Positions 34,245 through 43,298 of a DNA stretch of 64,000 bases are shown piece after piece. The notes below the pieces were generated by a model. The model searched no databases, was not told the origin of the DNA, and saw only the letters and a program-made list of their open reading frames with translations. Made by a program: the position numbers and the translations under genes. Origin of the DNA: WHSW01 sp963729075 (GTDB taxonomy: Bacteria; Actinomycetota; Thermoleophilia; Solirubrobacterales; 70-9); the NCBI GenBank assembly GCA_963729075.1, contig CAVSMU010000018.1, positions 248,001-312,000 of the forward strand, read 5' to 3'. Within the stretch, counting starts at the first letter, position 1. Each line of letters opens with the position of its first letter.

Positions 34245-34374
34245 GCTGAAACCTGGGGGACGCCTTCGGCGGCCAGAGTATGAACCCTGCTGCGGAGGCC
34301 ACCGTCGGTCTTCCTACGCGCCCCCCGCTCGGCGCACCGGCAGGAGAGCAGGCGCGCCCGGCGAAGTTCCGAAG

Positions 34375-35925
34375 GTGGTGGGCGACGAGCTGCTGATGGG
34401 CCGGTTTCGCGTCCTCGAGCGGATCGGCGCCGGGGGCATGGGCACCGTGTACCGCGCCTTCGACGAGCGCCTTCAGCGCCAGGTCGCGCTCAAGGAGATC
34501 CCCAGCGCGGAGCCGGCACGCGTGCTCCGCGAGGCGCAGGCCGCCGCACGCCTCAACCACCCGGGCATCGTCACCCTGTACGAGCTCGGCGAGCGCGAAG
34601 GTCACGCGCTGCTGGTCTCCGAGCTGGTCCCCGGGCCGACGCTGTCGCGACTGCACCAGGGCGGCCGGCTTCGCGACCGCGAGGTCGCCGAGATCGCCGC
34701 CGACTTGAGCGACGCGCTTGCGCACGCGCACGCTCGTGGCGTCATCCATCGCGACGTCAAGCCCCAGAACGTGATCGTGCGCGACGATCAGGGTGCGGGG
34801 CAGCGCGCCAAGCTCATGGACTTCGGGATCGCCCGGATCGCCGGCGCGCCGACGTTGACCGCCGCCGGCGAGGTCGTCGGCACGCTCGCCTACATGTCGC
34901 CCGAGCAGGCCGACGGCAGCCTCGCGGGCCCCGAGTCCGACGTCTACTCGCTTGCCTTGACGGCGTTCGAGTGCTGGTCCGGGGAGAACCCGGCGGCGGC
35001 GGCGAGCCCGGCGCAGACGGTGCGGCGGATCGGCCAGGGAATGCCGCCCCTGTACGCGTACCGCCCCGACCTGCCTGAGCCGATCGCTGCCGCGATCGAC
35101 GCCTCCCTGGCCCCTGAGCCGGAGCTGAGGCCGACGGCGACGGAGCTCCGGGACGTGCTCGAGGCCGAGCTCGGCTCGCTCGACCCGGACCGGCCCGTCC
35201 CCCTGCCCGAGGGGGCCGAGGACCCCGAGCCGGCACGGCGATCCGCGATCGGCGCAGCGCGACTCGCCGCGCTCGCGTGCGTCGCCACGGCGCTTGTGCT
35301 GCTCGCCGGCCCACTCGGCGCCGGCGGACTCGCGCTCGTGCTTGCTGCGCTCTGCCTGCCGGCCCTCCTCGTCGGAGCCCCGGCCGCGGCGCTCGCTCCC
35401 GCCGTCGCACCGCTGCTGGGCGCGGCAGGTATCGGGAGCGCCTCGGCCGCGCTCGGCGCGGCCGGCCCCACGCCGATCGCCCGTGCGGTCCTCGGCGCCG
35501 CCGCCTGGGCATGGCTGCTGGCGGGCTCGATCGCGCTCGGCTTCGGCTCCGACCTGGGCATCGCGCCACCGGCGCCCGACGGCTGGGTGAGCGACCCGGG
35601 CCTGGCCGCGAATGCGATCCTCGCCCCGCTGCTGGAGCTCGAGTCGTTGCTCGGCGCGGGTGTGTTCGCGCTCGCTGCAGCGGTCCTCGGCTGGGTGCTC
35701 GCCGCGCGACACGCCTCGATTGCCCTGCTCGGAGCGATGGTTTGGGCGGCGGCCGTCGACACCGGGCTCTCCGCGGTCGGCAACGGCGCACTCGGAGGCC
35801 GGCCACTGGGCGTCGTGGGCGCAGCCGTGGCCGCCGTCGGGATCGAGTTCCTGGTCATGCGCGGCCGCGAGCCGGTCTGGCACAGGCCGCGCCGGGCGAA
35901 CGGCTCCCAGCCGCTGACCACCTAG
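34375..35925 (+). CDS. Serine/threonine protein kinase with polytopic C-terminal membrane domain
   Basis: From GTG 34375 the 516-residue protein has a Hanks-type kinase domain: glycine loop 'ERIGAGGMGTVY', ATP-site Lys40 in 'VALKEI', 'HRDVKPQNV', 'LMDFGIAR' and 'GTLAYMSPEQA'. From about residue 285 on there are roughly seven hydrophobic segments instead of the usual single TM plus PASTA domains. Which of the adjacent GTGs (34375, 34378) or ATG 34396 is used is uncertain. It leads the FHA/PP2C/ftsW/pbpA/pknB cluster on the same strand and may phosphorylate the FHA proteins. Confidence 0.85.
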   Translation: MVGDELLMGRFRVLERIGAGGMGTVYRAFDERLQRQVALKEIPSAEPARVLREAQAAARLNHPGIVTLYELGEREGHALLVSELVPGPTLSRLHQGGRLRDREVAEIAADLSDALAHAHARGVIHRDVKPQNVIVRDDQGAGQRAKLMDFGIARIAGAPTLTAAGEVVGTLAYMSPEQADGSLAGPESDVYSLALTAFECWSGENPAAAASPAQTVRRIGQGMPPLYAYRPDLPEPIAAAIDASLAPEPELRPTATELRDVLEAELGSLDPDRPVPLPEGAEDPEPARRSAIGAARLAALACVATALVLLAGPLGAGGLALVLAALCLPALLVGAPAAALAPAVAPLLGAAGIGSASAALGAAGPTPIARAVLGAAAWAWLLAGSIALGFGSDLGIAPPAPDGWVSDPGLAANAILAPLLELESLLGAGVFALAAAVLGWVLAARHASIALLGAMVWAAAVDTGLSAVGNGALGGRPLGVVGAAVAAVGIEFLVMRGREPVWHRPRRANGSQPLTT

Positions 35926-35993
35926 GATTCGGGGTTCCCCGTCCGGGGGGCGGCGTGGCCGTGCCGCCGTGCCCTGGATGCGGAGCAGAAGCC

Positions 35994-36761
35994 ATGAGCG
36001 TCCTGCGCAACCTTGAGCAACGAATAGAGAACCTCGTCGAGGGGGTCTTCAGCCGCGCCTTCTCGTCCCAGGTGCAGCCGGTCGAGATCGCCCGTAAGCT
36101 GGCGAAGGAGATGGACGCCCACCGGACCGCGTCCGTCTCACGCGTCTACGTGCCCAACCAGTACACCGTGTGGCTCTCGGTCGAGGACCGCAAGCGGCTC
36201 GAGGGGTACGAGCGGTCGCTCGAGCAGGAGCTGTCGGCGTATCTGCTCGAGCACGCGCGTCGCCACGACTACGCGCTGCTGACTCGTCCCGAGGTCGACC
36301 TCGAGTCCGACGAGCGCCTCCGCCTCGGGGAGTTCGGGATCCAGACGCGACTGGTGAAGCCCCCCGCGCGCCAGGGCGAGGCACCCTCGCAGGGTGAGCA
36401 GGGGCACACGATGGTCTACGCCGTGCCGCCCAAGCAGACCAAATCGCGCAGGCGCCAGCCGGCGGCGCATCTCACCGACACGAAGGCGATCGTCTCGCTC
36501 GACGATCGCCGCTACGTGCTCGACGGGCCGATCGCGGTGCTCGGCCGCTCGCGCGAGTGCGACTGCGTGCTCAACGACCCCAACGTCTCGCGACGCCATG
36601 CCGAGCTGCGCCGTGGCTCGACCGGCGACTGGCAGATCGTGGACTTGGAGTCGACGAACGGGGTAAAGGTGAACGACCGTCGTGTCGACGCCTCCAGGCT
36701 GTCGCCCGGAGACCGCGTCACGCTCGGGACGATCCAGTTCATCTTCGACATCGAGCACTAG
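35994..36761 (+). CDS. fhaA: FHA domain protein with DUF3662 (FhaA-like)
   Basis: The 255-residue protein has an N-terminal DUF3662 domain ('LEQRIENLVEGVFSRAFSSQVQPVEIARKLAKEMD', in part, about 1-120), a linker, and a C-terminal FHA domain (about 175-255: 'LGRSRECDCVLNDPNVSRRHAEL', 'VDLESTNGVKVNDRRV', in part). It should bind phosphothreonine on partners, in mycobacteria MviN/PknB-type targets that control peptidoglycan precursor export. ATG 35994 matches the family start. Confidence 0.9.
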   Translation: MSVLRNLEQRIENLVEGVFSRAFSSQVQPVEIARKLAKEMDAHRTASVSRVYVPNQYTVWLSVEDRKRLEGYERSLEQELSAYLLEHARRHDYALLTRPEVDLESDERLRLGEFGIQTRLVKPPARQGEAPSQGEQGHTMVYAVPPKQTKSRRRQPAAHLTDTKAIVSLDDRRYVLDGPIAVLGRSRECDCVLNDPNVSRRHAELRRGSTGDWQIVDLESTNGVKVNDRRVDASRLSPGDRVTLGTIQFIFDIEH

Positions 36762-36767
36762 CGCCTC

Positions 36768-37250
36768 TTGGATACCGAACCGATCGCGGTCGCCCTCAAG
36801 TTCGGCTTCCTCGCCGTTCTCTACCTGTTCCTGTTCTGGGTCTCGCGCAGCGCCCTGCGCGAGCTCCGGCGCACGTCGGCGCCCGCGCCGGAGGCGACCG
36901 GCTTCCACCCGGTTGGCCCCGGCGGACGCGCGGCGGCGACCGACGCGTTTCTGGTCGCCGTCCGGGGCGGCGGCCTGCCCCCGGGCGAGCGCTATGACCT
37001 CTTCGGCGGGTTGTCGATCGGCCGCTCCAGCGACGCCGACGTGAGGATCGAGGACCGCTTCGCGTCGGCGATCCATGCCCGCCTGTACTCGCGCGGAGCC
37101 TCCTACTACGTGGAGGACATGAGCTCGACCAACGGCACGTTCCTCAACGGCGGCCAGCTCGCGGGCGAGGCGGAGCTCTCGGACCTCGACGAGATCAAGA
37201 TCGGCGACACGGAGCTCCGCTTCGAGCTCCAGGTCCCTGGGGAGCACTAG
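36768..37250 (+). CDS. fhaB: Membrane-anchored FHA domain protein (FhaB-like)
   Basis: TTG 36768 lies six bases after fhaA. The 160-residue protein has one N-terminal TM helix (about 10-27, 'FGFLAVLYLFLFWVSRSAL') and a C-terminal FHA domain ('GLSIGRSSDADVRIEDRFASAIHARL', 'YVEDMSSTNGTFLNGGQL', in part). It matches actinobacterial FhaB, a kinase substrate and phosphothreonine reader in division and wall synthesis. The PP2C gene starts seven bases on. Confidence 0.9.
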   Translation: MDTEPIAVALKFGFLAVLYLFLFWVSRSALRELRRTSAPAPEATGFHPVGPGGRAAATDAFLVAVRGGGLPPGERYDLFGGLSIGRSSDADVRIEDRFASAIHARLYSRGASYYVEDMSSTNGTFLNGGQLAGEAELSDLDEIKIGDTELRFELQVPGEH

Positions 37251-37257
37251 CGGCTCG

Positions 37258-38569
37258 ATGCTCAAGGTCGCCGATCACGCGTTCCGCACCGACACCGGTC
37301 GCCAGCGGAACGCCAACGAGGACTCCTATTACGTCCACGGGCCCGTGTTCGCCGTCGCCGACGGGATGGGCGGCGCCCAGGCCGGCGAGGTCGCGTCCAG
37401 AATCGCCGCAGACTCGTTCGAGTCCGCGGTGCGCTCGGCGAGTCGGGCGAGTCGGGCGAGTCGTACCTGCGCTCGATCGCCGAGGCCGCAAACGAGCGCA
37501 TCCACAGCCTCGCCCAGGACGACAAGAGCCATTCGGGGATGGGGACGACGCTGACCGCGGCCGTGGTGGAGGGCGACGAGGTCTCGTTCGCGCACGTCGG
37601 CGACAGTCGCGCCTACGTCTATCGCGACGGCGAGCTCCGGCTGCTCACCTCCGATCACTCTCTGGTCGAGGAGCTGCGGCGCCAGGGCAGGCTCACCGAC
37701 GAGCAGGCCGAGGATCATCCGCAGCGGTCGATCATCACCAGGGCGCTGGGCCCCGAGGCCGAGGTCGAGATCGACACGCTCACCTTCAGCGCCCGCCCCG
37801 GCGACGTGTTCCTGATCTGCTCGGACGGCCTGACGACGATGATCCGGGACGAGCGCATCGCCGAGGTGCTGGAGTCGTCTCGGAACCTCGACGAGGCGGC
37901 GGCCCGCCTGGTGGCCGAGGCCAACGAGGCCGGTGGTCGCGACAACATCACGGTGGTCGCCTTCCGGCTCGAGGAGGCCGACGACGCCGAACTGGCGGAC
38001 GACGCGACCTTGATCGGCCCGAGCGCCGAGGAGGCTGGGCTCGACGCCGAGCGCGTGCGCGCCGCGGCCGAGCGCCGGGCGGCGCGGACCGAGCCTCCCG
38101 CCTCGGCCCGGCGCCGGCGCCTGAAGACCGCCGCGAAGGTCCTCGCCGCGCTCCTCGTCATCGCGGGGATCGGCGTCGCCGCCGTCTACGGAGCGCGCCA
38201 GGTCTACTTCCTGGGCATCGACGAGGGCGGCAGGATCACGCTGTACCGCGGCCTGCCCTACGAGCTGCCGCTCGACCTCAACCTCTACAACGAGGTCTAC
38301 TCGGTGCCGGTCCAGGCCGCGTCGTTGCCCGAGGACCGCCGTGACAGCCTTACCGACCACGAGCTCCGCTCGCGCGACGACGCCGACTCGCTGATCGAGG
38401 ACCTGGAGTCGGCGGCGGTCGCGCCGCTCCCGGCGCCACCCGAGGGCGGTGCCGACGCTGCGACCCAGCCGAACCAAAGGCCGCCGAAGGGCGGCGGCGG
38501 CGGGGCTCGGGCGGCGGCCAGCGCTCCCGCGACCGGCAGCGTCAGGGCGGCGGCGACCAAGAGCCATGA
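37258..38569 (+). pseudogene. pstP: PP2C-family Ser/Thr phosphatase (PstP), frame broken by two missing bases
   Basis: The first frame holds 'KVADHAFRTDTGRQRNANEDSYY' (in part) and 'VADGMGGAQAGEVASRIAAD'. The second, from about 37440, holds 'GMGTTLTAAVVEGDEVSFAHVGDSRAYVY' (in part), 'ITRALGPEAEVEIDTL', 'LICSDGLT' and 'GGRDNITVVAFRL', then one TM helix ('AAKVLAALLVIAGIGVAAVYG'). A third frame gives a Gly/Gln/Arg tail ending exactly in ATGA with ftsW. One base added in the GGCGAGTCG repeats near 37435-37439 and one in the GGC run near 38489-38505 restores 438 codons. As this phosphatase is usually important, sequencing error is the likeliest cause. Confidence 0.85.
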
Positions 38570-39933
38570 GCGCCCGAAACCGCGAGCTGCTGGCGTTGGT
38601 TCCGGTGGCAGTCCTGCTGATCGCGGGATTCACCGCGGTCTTCATCACCCGGTCGGACGAGATCGGGGACCTGAGCCTGATCTACGGCGGCTACTTCTTC
38701 GCCCTCTGCCTCGCCGCGCACCTGTTCCTGCGCGTCCGACTCCCCTACGCGGACCCGTACCTGTTTCCGCTCTGCGCGCTGCTGGCGGCGATCGGGCTCG
38801 TCGTGATCTTCCGGATCAAGGACGACCTGGCGTTCGACCAGGCCTCGGTGTTCGTGCTCGGGCTGGCGCTCTTCTGCCTCACGATTCTTTTGCTGCGCGA
38901 CTACCACGTCCTCGAGCGCTACCGATACCTGATCGCGATCGCGGGGATCGTGCTCCTGCTCGGGCCGTTCATCACGCGCAACGAGGTCAACGGCGCCTAC
39001 CTCAGCGTCGACATCGGGCCGATCTCCTTTCAGCCGGCCGAGCTGGCGAAGATCTGCATCGTCATCTTCCTCGCCAGCTATTTGGCCGAGAAGCGCGAGA
39101 TGCTCTCGGTCGCGGCCCGGCGAATAGCGGGGCTGACGATCCCGCCCCTGAAGCATTTCGGGCCGCTGCTCGTGGTCTGGGGCGCGGCGATGCTGATGCT
39201 GGTCTTCATTCGTGACCTGGGCAGCTCGCTGATGTTCTTCGGCGCCTTCCTCGCGTTGCTCTATGTCGCAACCGGCCGCCTGTCATACGTGCTGGCCGGG
39301 CTGGTGCTGTTCGCGGTTGGCGCCCTGGTGCTCGGCAGCAACATCGCCCACGTCCAGGATCGCTTCGACATCTGGCTCGACCCGTTCGCCCGCAACGCGC
39401 CGGAGGGCGCCGGTCAGGTCCGCCAGTCCCTGTTCGCGCAGGCCGACGGCGGGCTCTTCGGCCAGGGCCTCGGTGAGTCGCTGCTCAAGTTGCCGGGCCC
39501 GTTCGCCCCCGACTGCCAGCAGCCGTTCCCCGAGTGCGGCAGCATCCTCCCCGCCCCGCACACCGACTTCATCTTCGCCGTGATCACGATGGAGCTCGGC
39601 CTGTTCGGCGCGTGCGGGGTGATCCTGATCTACGCTCTGATCGCCGCGCGCGGCTTCAAGACCGCGGTGATGGCGCCCGACGGCTTCTCGAAGCTGCTGG
39701 CGGCGGGGCTGACCGCGATCTTCGTCCTCCAGGCGTTCGTGATCATCGGCGGCGTCACCAAGGTCATCCCGCTGACCGGGGTCACCCTGCCCTTCGTCTC
39801 CTTCGGCGGCAGCTCGATCGTCGCCAACATGATCCTGCTCGCCCTGCTCCTGCTCGTCTCCGACCGCGCGCGCCGTCCGCCCCCGGAGCGGCGCGAGCCC
39901 GAGGTCCGCGACATCCAGGGGTTGCCGGTTTGA
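38566..39933 (+). CDS. SEDS glycosyltransferase FtsW/RodA
   Basis: ATG 38566 overlaps the PP2C stop (ATGA). The 455-residue protein has about ten TM helices and SEDS motifs: 'NGAYLSVDIGPISFQPAELAKI' (in part), 'RDLGSSLMFFGAFLALLYVATG' (in part), 'APHTDFIFAVITMELGLFG' and 'PLTGVTLPFVSFGGSS'. It polymerises lipid II glycan strands together with its partner class B PBP, encoded next. In mycobacteria the ortholog in this cluster is RodA; division versus elongation cannot be decided here. Confidence 0.93.
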   Translation: MSARNRELLALVPVAVLLIAGFTAVFITRSDEIGDLSLIYGGYFFALCLAAHLFLRVRLPYADPYLFPLCALLAAIGLVVIFRIKDDLAFDQASVFVLGLALFCLTILLLRDYHVLERYRYLIAIAGIVLLLGPFITRNEVNGAYLSVDIGPISFQPAELAKICIVIFLASYLAEKREMLSVAARRIAGLTIPPLKHFGPLLVVWGAAMLMLVFIRDLGSSLMFFGAFLALLYVATGRLSYVLAGLVLFAVGALVLGSNIAHVQDRFDIWLDPFARNAPEGAGQVRQSLFAQADGGLFGQGLGESLLKLPGPFAPDCQQPFPECGSILPAPHTDFIFAVITMELGLFGACGVILIYALIAARGFKTAVMAPDGFSKLLAAGLTAIFVLQAFVIIGGVTKVIPLTGVTLPFVSFGGSSIVANMILLALLLLVSDRARRPPPERREPEVRDIQGLPV

Positions 39934-41393
39934 ACAGGCCGATCGTCCGCATCTACGTGCTCGTGCTGCTGTTGCTGGCGACGCTCGTGTACTTCACCTC
40001 GAAGTGGGCCGTCTTCGACGCCGAGGAGCTCGAGGCGAACCGCGAGAACCGCCGCCCGCTGATCGAGGAGCAGCAGATCCCGCGCGGCTCGATCGCCACC
40101 GCCGACGGCGTGCTGGTCGCCGAGAGCCTGCCGGAGGGTGGCGGCCGCAACCCGGTCTACGTCCGCCGGTACCCCCAGGGCTCGCTGTTCGGCAACCCGG
40201 TCGGATACAGCTACGTGGAGGTCGAGCGGACCGGGATCGAGCTGGCGGAGAACGACCTGCTGATCGGCGAGGAGAACGAGTTCGCGACGATCATCGACCA
40301 GCTTCGCGACGAGCAGCCCGAGGGCGCCAACATCACGCTCACGCTCGACTCCGAGGCCCAGCGGGTCGCGACCGAGGGCCTGCAGTCGGCGATCAGCGTC
40401 CCGGGCACCGGGGCCGCGCTGGTGGCGATCGAGCCCGCCACGGGCGCGGTGCGCGCGATGGCCTCGATCCCGGGCTACGACCCGAACGAGGTCCAGAACC
40501 CCGAGAGCTTCAAGGCCCTGACCGGCGACGAGTCGGCGCCGCTGCTCAACCGCCCGACGCAGAGCACCTATCCGCCGGGATCGACCATGAAGGTCGTCAC
40601 CGCGGCGGCGGCGCTCGACTCCGGGGAGTTCGAGCCCTCGACCGTGCTCAACGCCGACTCGCCGAAGGAGATCAGCGGCGTGGAGCTGCAGAACTCCGGC
40701 GGCCAGAGCTTCGGCGACATCGACATGACCACTGCGCTCACGAACTCGGTCAACACCTATTGGGCCCAGGTCGGCGAGCAGCTCGGCGCCGAGACGATGG
40801 TCACCTACATGGAGCGGTTCGGGTTCTACTCCGACCCGGAGCTCGACTACCCGTCGGACCAGATGGCCCCGAGCGGCGTCTACAACTCCGACGGCGACCT
40901 CGTGCGCGAGGGCTTCGACGTCGGCCGCGTGGCCATCGGACAAGGCGGCGCCGAGGGCCAGCTGCTGGCGACGGCGACGCAGATGGCGGAGGTCGCGGCC
41001 GCGATCGGCAACGGCGGGGTGTTGATGAAGCCGACCTTCCTCCAGGAGGCCAAGGATCCGGACGGGCGCACGATCGAGGAGCTCGGTGGAGGCGACGAGC
41101 AGGACCGCGTGATCTCCGAGGAGTCGGCGGCGCAGCTCAGCGAGATGATGACCAACGTCACCAGGGAGGGCACTGCGGCCGGGCTCAGCGTCGCCGGCGT
41201 CGAGTTCGCCGGCAAGACCGGGACCGCGGAGATCGACCTCGAGGGCACCAACCAGCCCTGGTTCATCATGTTCGCGCCGACCCAGGACCCTCAGATCGCG
41301 GTCGCGGCGACGGTCGAGCGCTGCCAGGGCTGCTTCGGCGGCGAGGTGGCCGGGCCGATCGCCACCCAGGTCGCCGAATCGCTCCTCGACTAG
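39930..41393 (+). CDS. pbpA: Penicillin-binding protein 2 family transpeptidase (PbpA)
   Basis: TTG 39930 overlaps the ftsW/rodA stop (TTGA). The 487-residue protein has one N-terminal TM helix, a dimerisation part ('IPRGSIATADGVLVAE'), and the transpeptidase domain with S218-T-M-K, S273-V-N and K429-T-G motifs. It crosslinks peptidoglycan with the upstream SEDS enzyme and is a target of β-lactams. It lies in the canonical actinobacterial order and ends directly at the kinase start. Confidence 0.94.
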   Translation: MNRPIVRIYVLVLLLLATLVYFTSKWAVFDAEELEANRENRRPLIEEQQIPRGSIATADGVLVAESLPEGGGRNPVYVRRYPQGSLFGNPVGYSYVEVERTGIELAENDLLIGEENEFATIIDQLRDEQPEGANITLTLDSEAQRVATEGLQSAISVPGTGAALVAIEPATGAVRAMASIPGYDPNEVQNPESFKALTGDESAPLLNRPTQSTYPPGSTMKVVTAAAALDSGEFEPSTVLNADSPKEISGVELQNSGGQSFGDIDMTTALTNSVNTYWAQVGEQLGAETMVTYMERFGFYSDPELDYPSDQMAPSGVYNSDGDLVREGFDVGRVAIGQGGAEGQLLATATQMAEVAAAIGNGGVLMKPTFLQEAKDPDGRTIEELGGGDEQDRVISEESAAQLSEMMTNVTREGTAAGLSVAGVEFAGKTGTAEIDLEGTNQPWFIMFAPTQDPQIAVAATVERCQGCFGGEVAGPIATQVAESLLD

Positions 41394-43298
41394 ATGAGGC
41401 TCGAGCAGGGACAGCGGGTCGGCGACCGCTACCGGCTGGAGCGGCGCCTCGGCAGCGGGGGGATGGCGGACGTCTGGCTCGCGCGCGACGAGATGCTCAA
41501 CCGCCTCGTGGCGGTGAAGTTCCTGCATGAGCGCTTCGCGCAGGACGCGCAGTTCGTCGAGCGCTTTCGCCGCGAGGCCGAGGCCGCCGCCGGCCTCCAG
41601 CACGCGAACGTGGTGGGCGTCTTCGACCGCGGCGTCGCGGACGGCCGCCACTGGATCGCGATGGAGTACGTCGAGGGCGCGGCGCTAAAGGACCTGATCG
41701 CCCGGGGGCTGTCCGTCGGGGAGGCGGTGGAGATCATCCGCCAGGTCCTCTCGGGGGCGAGGTTCGCGCACGCGCGGGGCATCGTCCACCGCGACCTCAA
41801 GCCCCAGAACGTGCTCGTCGACGGCGAGGGACGCGCGCGGGTGAGCGACTTCGGAATCGCGCGCGCCGGCGCCTCCGAGATCACCGCCACGGGCTCCGTG
41901 CTGGGCACCGCCCAGTACCTGTCGCCCGAGCAGGCGCAGGGCCTCGACGTGACCGCGACGTCCGACATCTACTCGGTCGGCGTGATGCTCTACGAGGCGC
42001 TGACCGGCCGCGTGCCCTTCGATGCCGACACGCCGGTCGCCGTCGCGCTCAAGCAGGTCTCCGAGCAACCCCGGCCCCCTTCGGAGCTCAATCCGCAGGT
42101 GCCCCCGGCGCTAGACGCGGTCGTGCTGCGTGCGCTCGCCAAGGACCCCGCGAACCGGTTCCAGTCGGCGGACGAGTTCATACGGGCGCTCGACGCGGCC
42201 GAGGCCGACCCCTCGGGGGGCTCGCTCGGCAACACCGCCGCATACGCGCCCGCTGCCGCCGGGGCCCTCGCCGGCGCCGCGATGGGCGCCGATCGGGCCG
42301 GCGGCGCGGGCGCCCCCGACGGGGCGGTCGCGCCGAGCGAGGGCGCCGGAGGCGGTTGGATCACACGGCGCCGAGTCGCGGTGCTGGCGGCCATCGCGCT
42401 GATCGGTGGCGGCGTCGCCGCCTGGGCGCTGACCCGGCCGGACCAGGTGAACGTGCCCGCGGTGATCGAGCAGCCGAGCGACGAGGCGCGGGAGCTGCTC
42501 GAGCGTCGCGGCTTCGACGTCTCGGTGGCCACGGTCTCCAACTGCGCCCCGGAGGACACCGTGGTCGAGCAGGACCCGCCGGCCGGCTCGGAGGCCGAGG
42601 AGGGGTCGCGCGTGACCCTCACCGTGAGCCTCGGACTGAGCGTCAGGGTGCCGCCGATGCGCGACCTGCCGCTGGCCGAGGCGCGCAGGCGCCTTCAGCG
42701 GGTCGACCTGTTGGTGGAGACCCGCGAGCAGCCATCGCGGGACATCCGCGCCGGGCGGGTGATCCAGAGCATGCCGGCGGGCGGCGAGGAGACCGATTGC
42801 CAGTCGACCGTCACCCTGATCGTCTCGAAGGGCCCGAACCTGGTCACGCTCCCCGACGTGCTCGGGGACTCGCAGGAGGTGGCCGAGGCCGAGCTCGAGC
42901 GGCGTGGCTTCATCGTCGACGTGGACACCCGCAACGCCGACGAGCCCGAGGGCACCGTCATCGGGCAGGATCCGGGCCCGGGGTCCGAGCTGCTGCGGGG
43001 CGACGCGGTGACGATCATCGTCTCGACCGGGGCGGGTTCGGTGCTCGTGCCCAGCGTCGAGGGTCAGCCGCGCGACGCGGCCACGGCCACGCTCACCGGA
43101 CGGGGCCTCGACGTGAACATCGTCGAGCAGGGAACCGAGGACGAGGGGGATGACGACCGGGTGCTCGATCAGGCGCCGGACGCGGGGACGCGGGTGCGCC
43201 AGGGCGACACGGTCACGATCTTCGTCGCCGTCTTCGAGCCCCCGGTCGAGATCGAGCCGCCGGGCGACGCGACGACCGAGGACACTGTCACACCGTGA
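41394..43298 (+). CDS. pknB: PASTA-domain serine/threonine kinase (PknB-like)
   Basis: ATG 41394 follows the pbpA stop with no gap. The 634-residue protein has a kinase domain ('RLGSGGMADVW', Lys42, 'HRDLKPQNV', 'SDFGIAR', 'GTAQYLSPEQA'). An Ala/Gly-rich juxtamembrane stretch and one TM helix (about 328-345) follow, then four PASTA repeats (about 350-625) that end in a Pro/Glu/Thr-rich tail. The PASTA domains sense muropeptides or lipid II and tune wall synthesis and division. Confidence 0.95.
   Translation: MRLEQGQRVGDRYRLERRLGSGGMADVWLARDEMLNRLVAVKFLHERFAQDAQFVERFRREAEAAAGLQHANVVGVFDRGVADGRHWIAMEYVEGAALKDLIARGLSVGEAVEIIRQVLSGARFAHARGIVHRDLKPQNVLVDGEGRARVSDFGIARAGASEITATGSVLGTAQYLSPEQAQGLDVTATSDIYSVGVMLYEALTGRVPFDADTPVAVALKQVSEQPRPPSELNPQVPPALDAVVLRALAKDPANRFQSADEFIRALDAAEADPSGGSLGNTAAYAPAAAGALAGAAMGADRAGGAGAPDGAVAPSEGAGGGWITRRRVAVLAAIALIGGGVAAWALTRPDQVNVPAVIEQPSDEARELLERRGFDVSVATVSNCAPEDTVVEQDPPAGSEAEEGSRVTLTVSLGLSVRVPPMRDLPLAEARRRLQRVDLLVETREQPSRDIRAGRVIQSMPAGGEETDCQSTVTLIVSKGPNLVTLPDVLGDSQEVAEAELERRGFIVDVDTRNADEPEGTVIGQDPGPGSELLRGDAVTIIVSTGAGSVLVPSVEGQPRDAATATLTGRGLDVNIVEQGTEDEGDDDRVLDQAPDAGTRVRQGDTVTIFVAVFEPPVEIEPPGDATTEDTVTP

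Noticed and set aside
35942..35993. N-terminal extension of FhaA containing a CPGCG zinc-ribbon-like motif
   Set aside because: Relatives start at the equivalent of ATG 35994, and only one half of a zinc site is present; it is probably chance in untranslated sequence.
37437..37464. Three copies of GGCGAGTCG as a possible CRISPR-like or regulatory repeat
   Set aside because: They are in-frame Gly-Glu-Ser codons of the phosphatase without spacers; treated only as a slippage-prone site.
37258..38569. Programmed frameshifting in the PP2C gene
   Set aside because: Two separate shifts in the same direction at GC repeats, with no slippery heptamer or stimulatory structure recognised; missing bases explain both.
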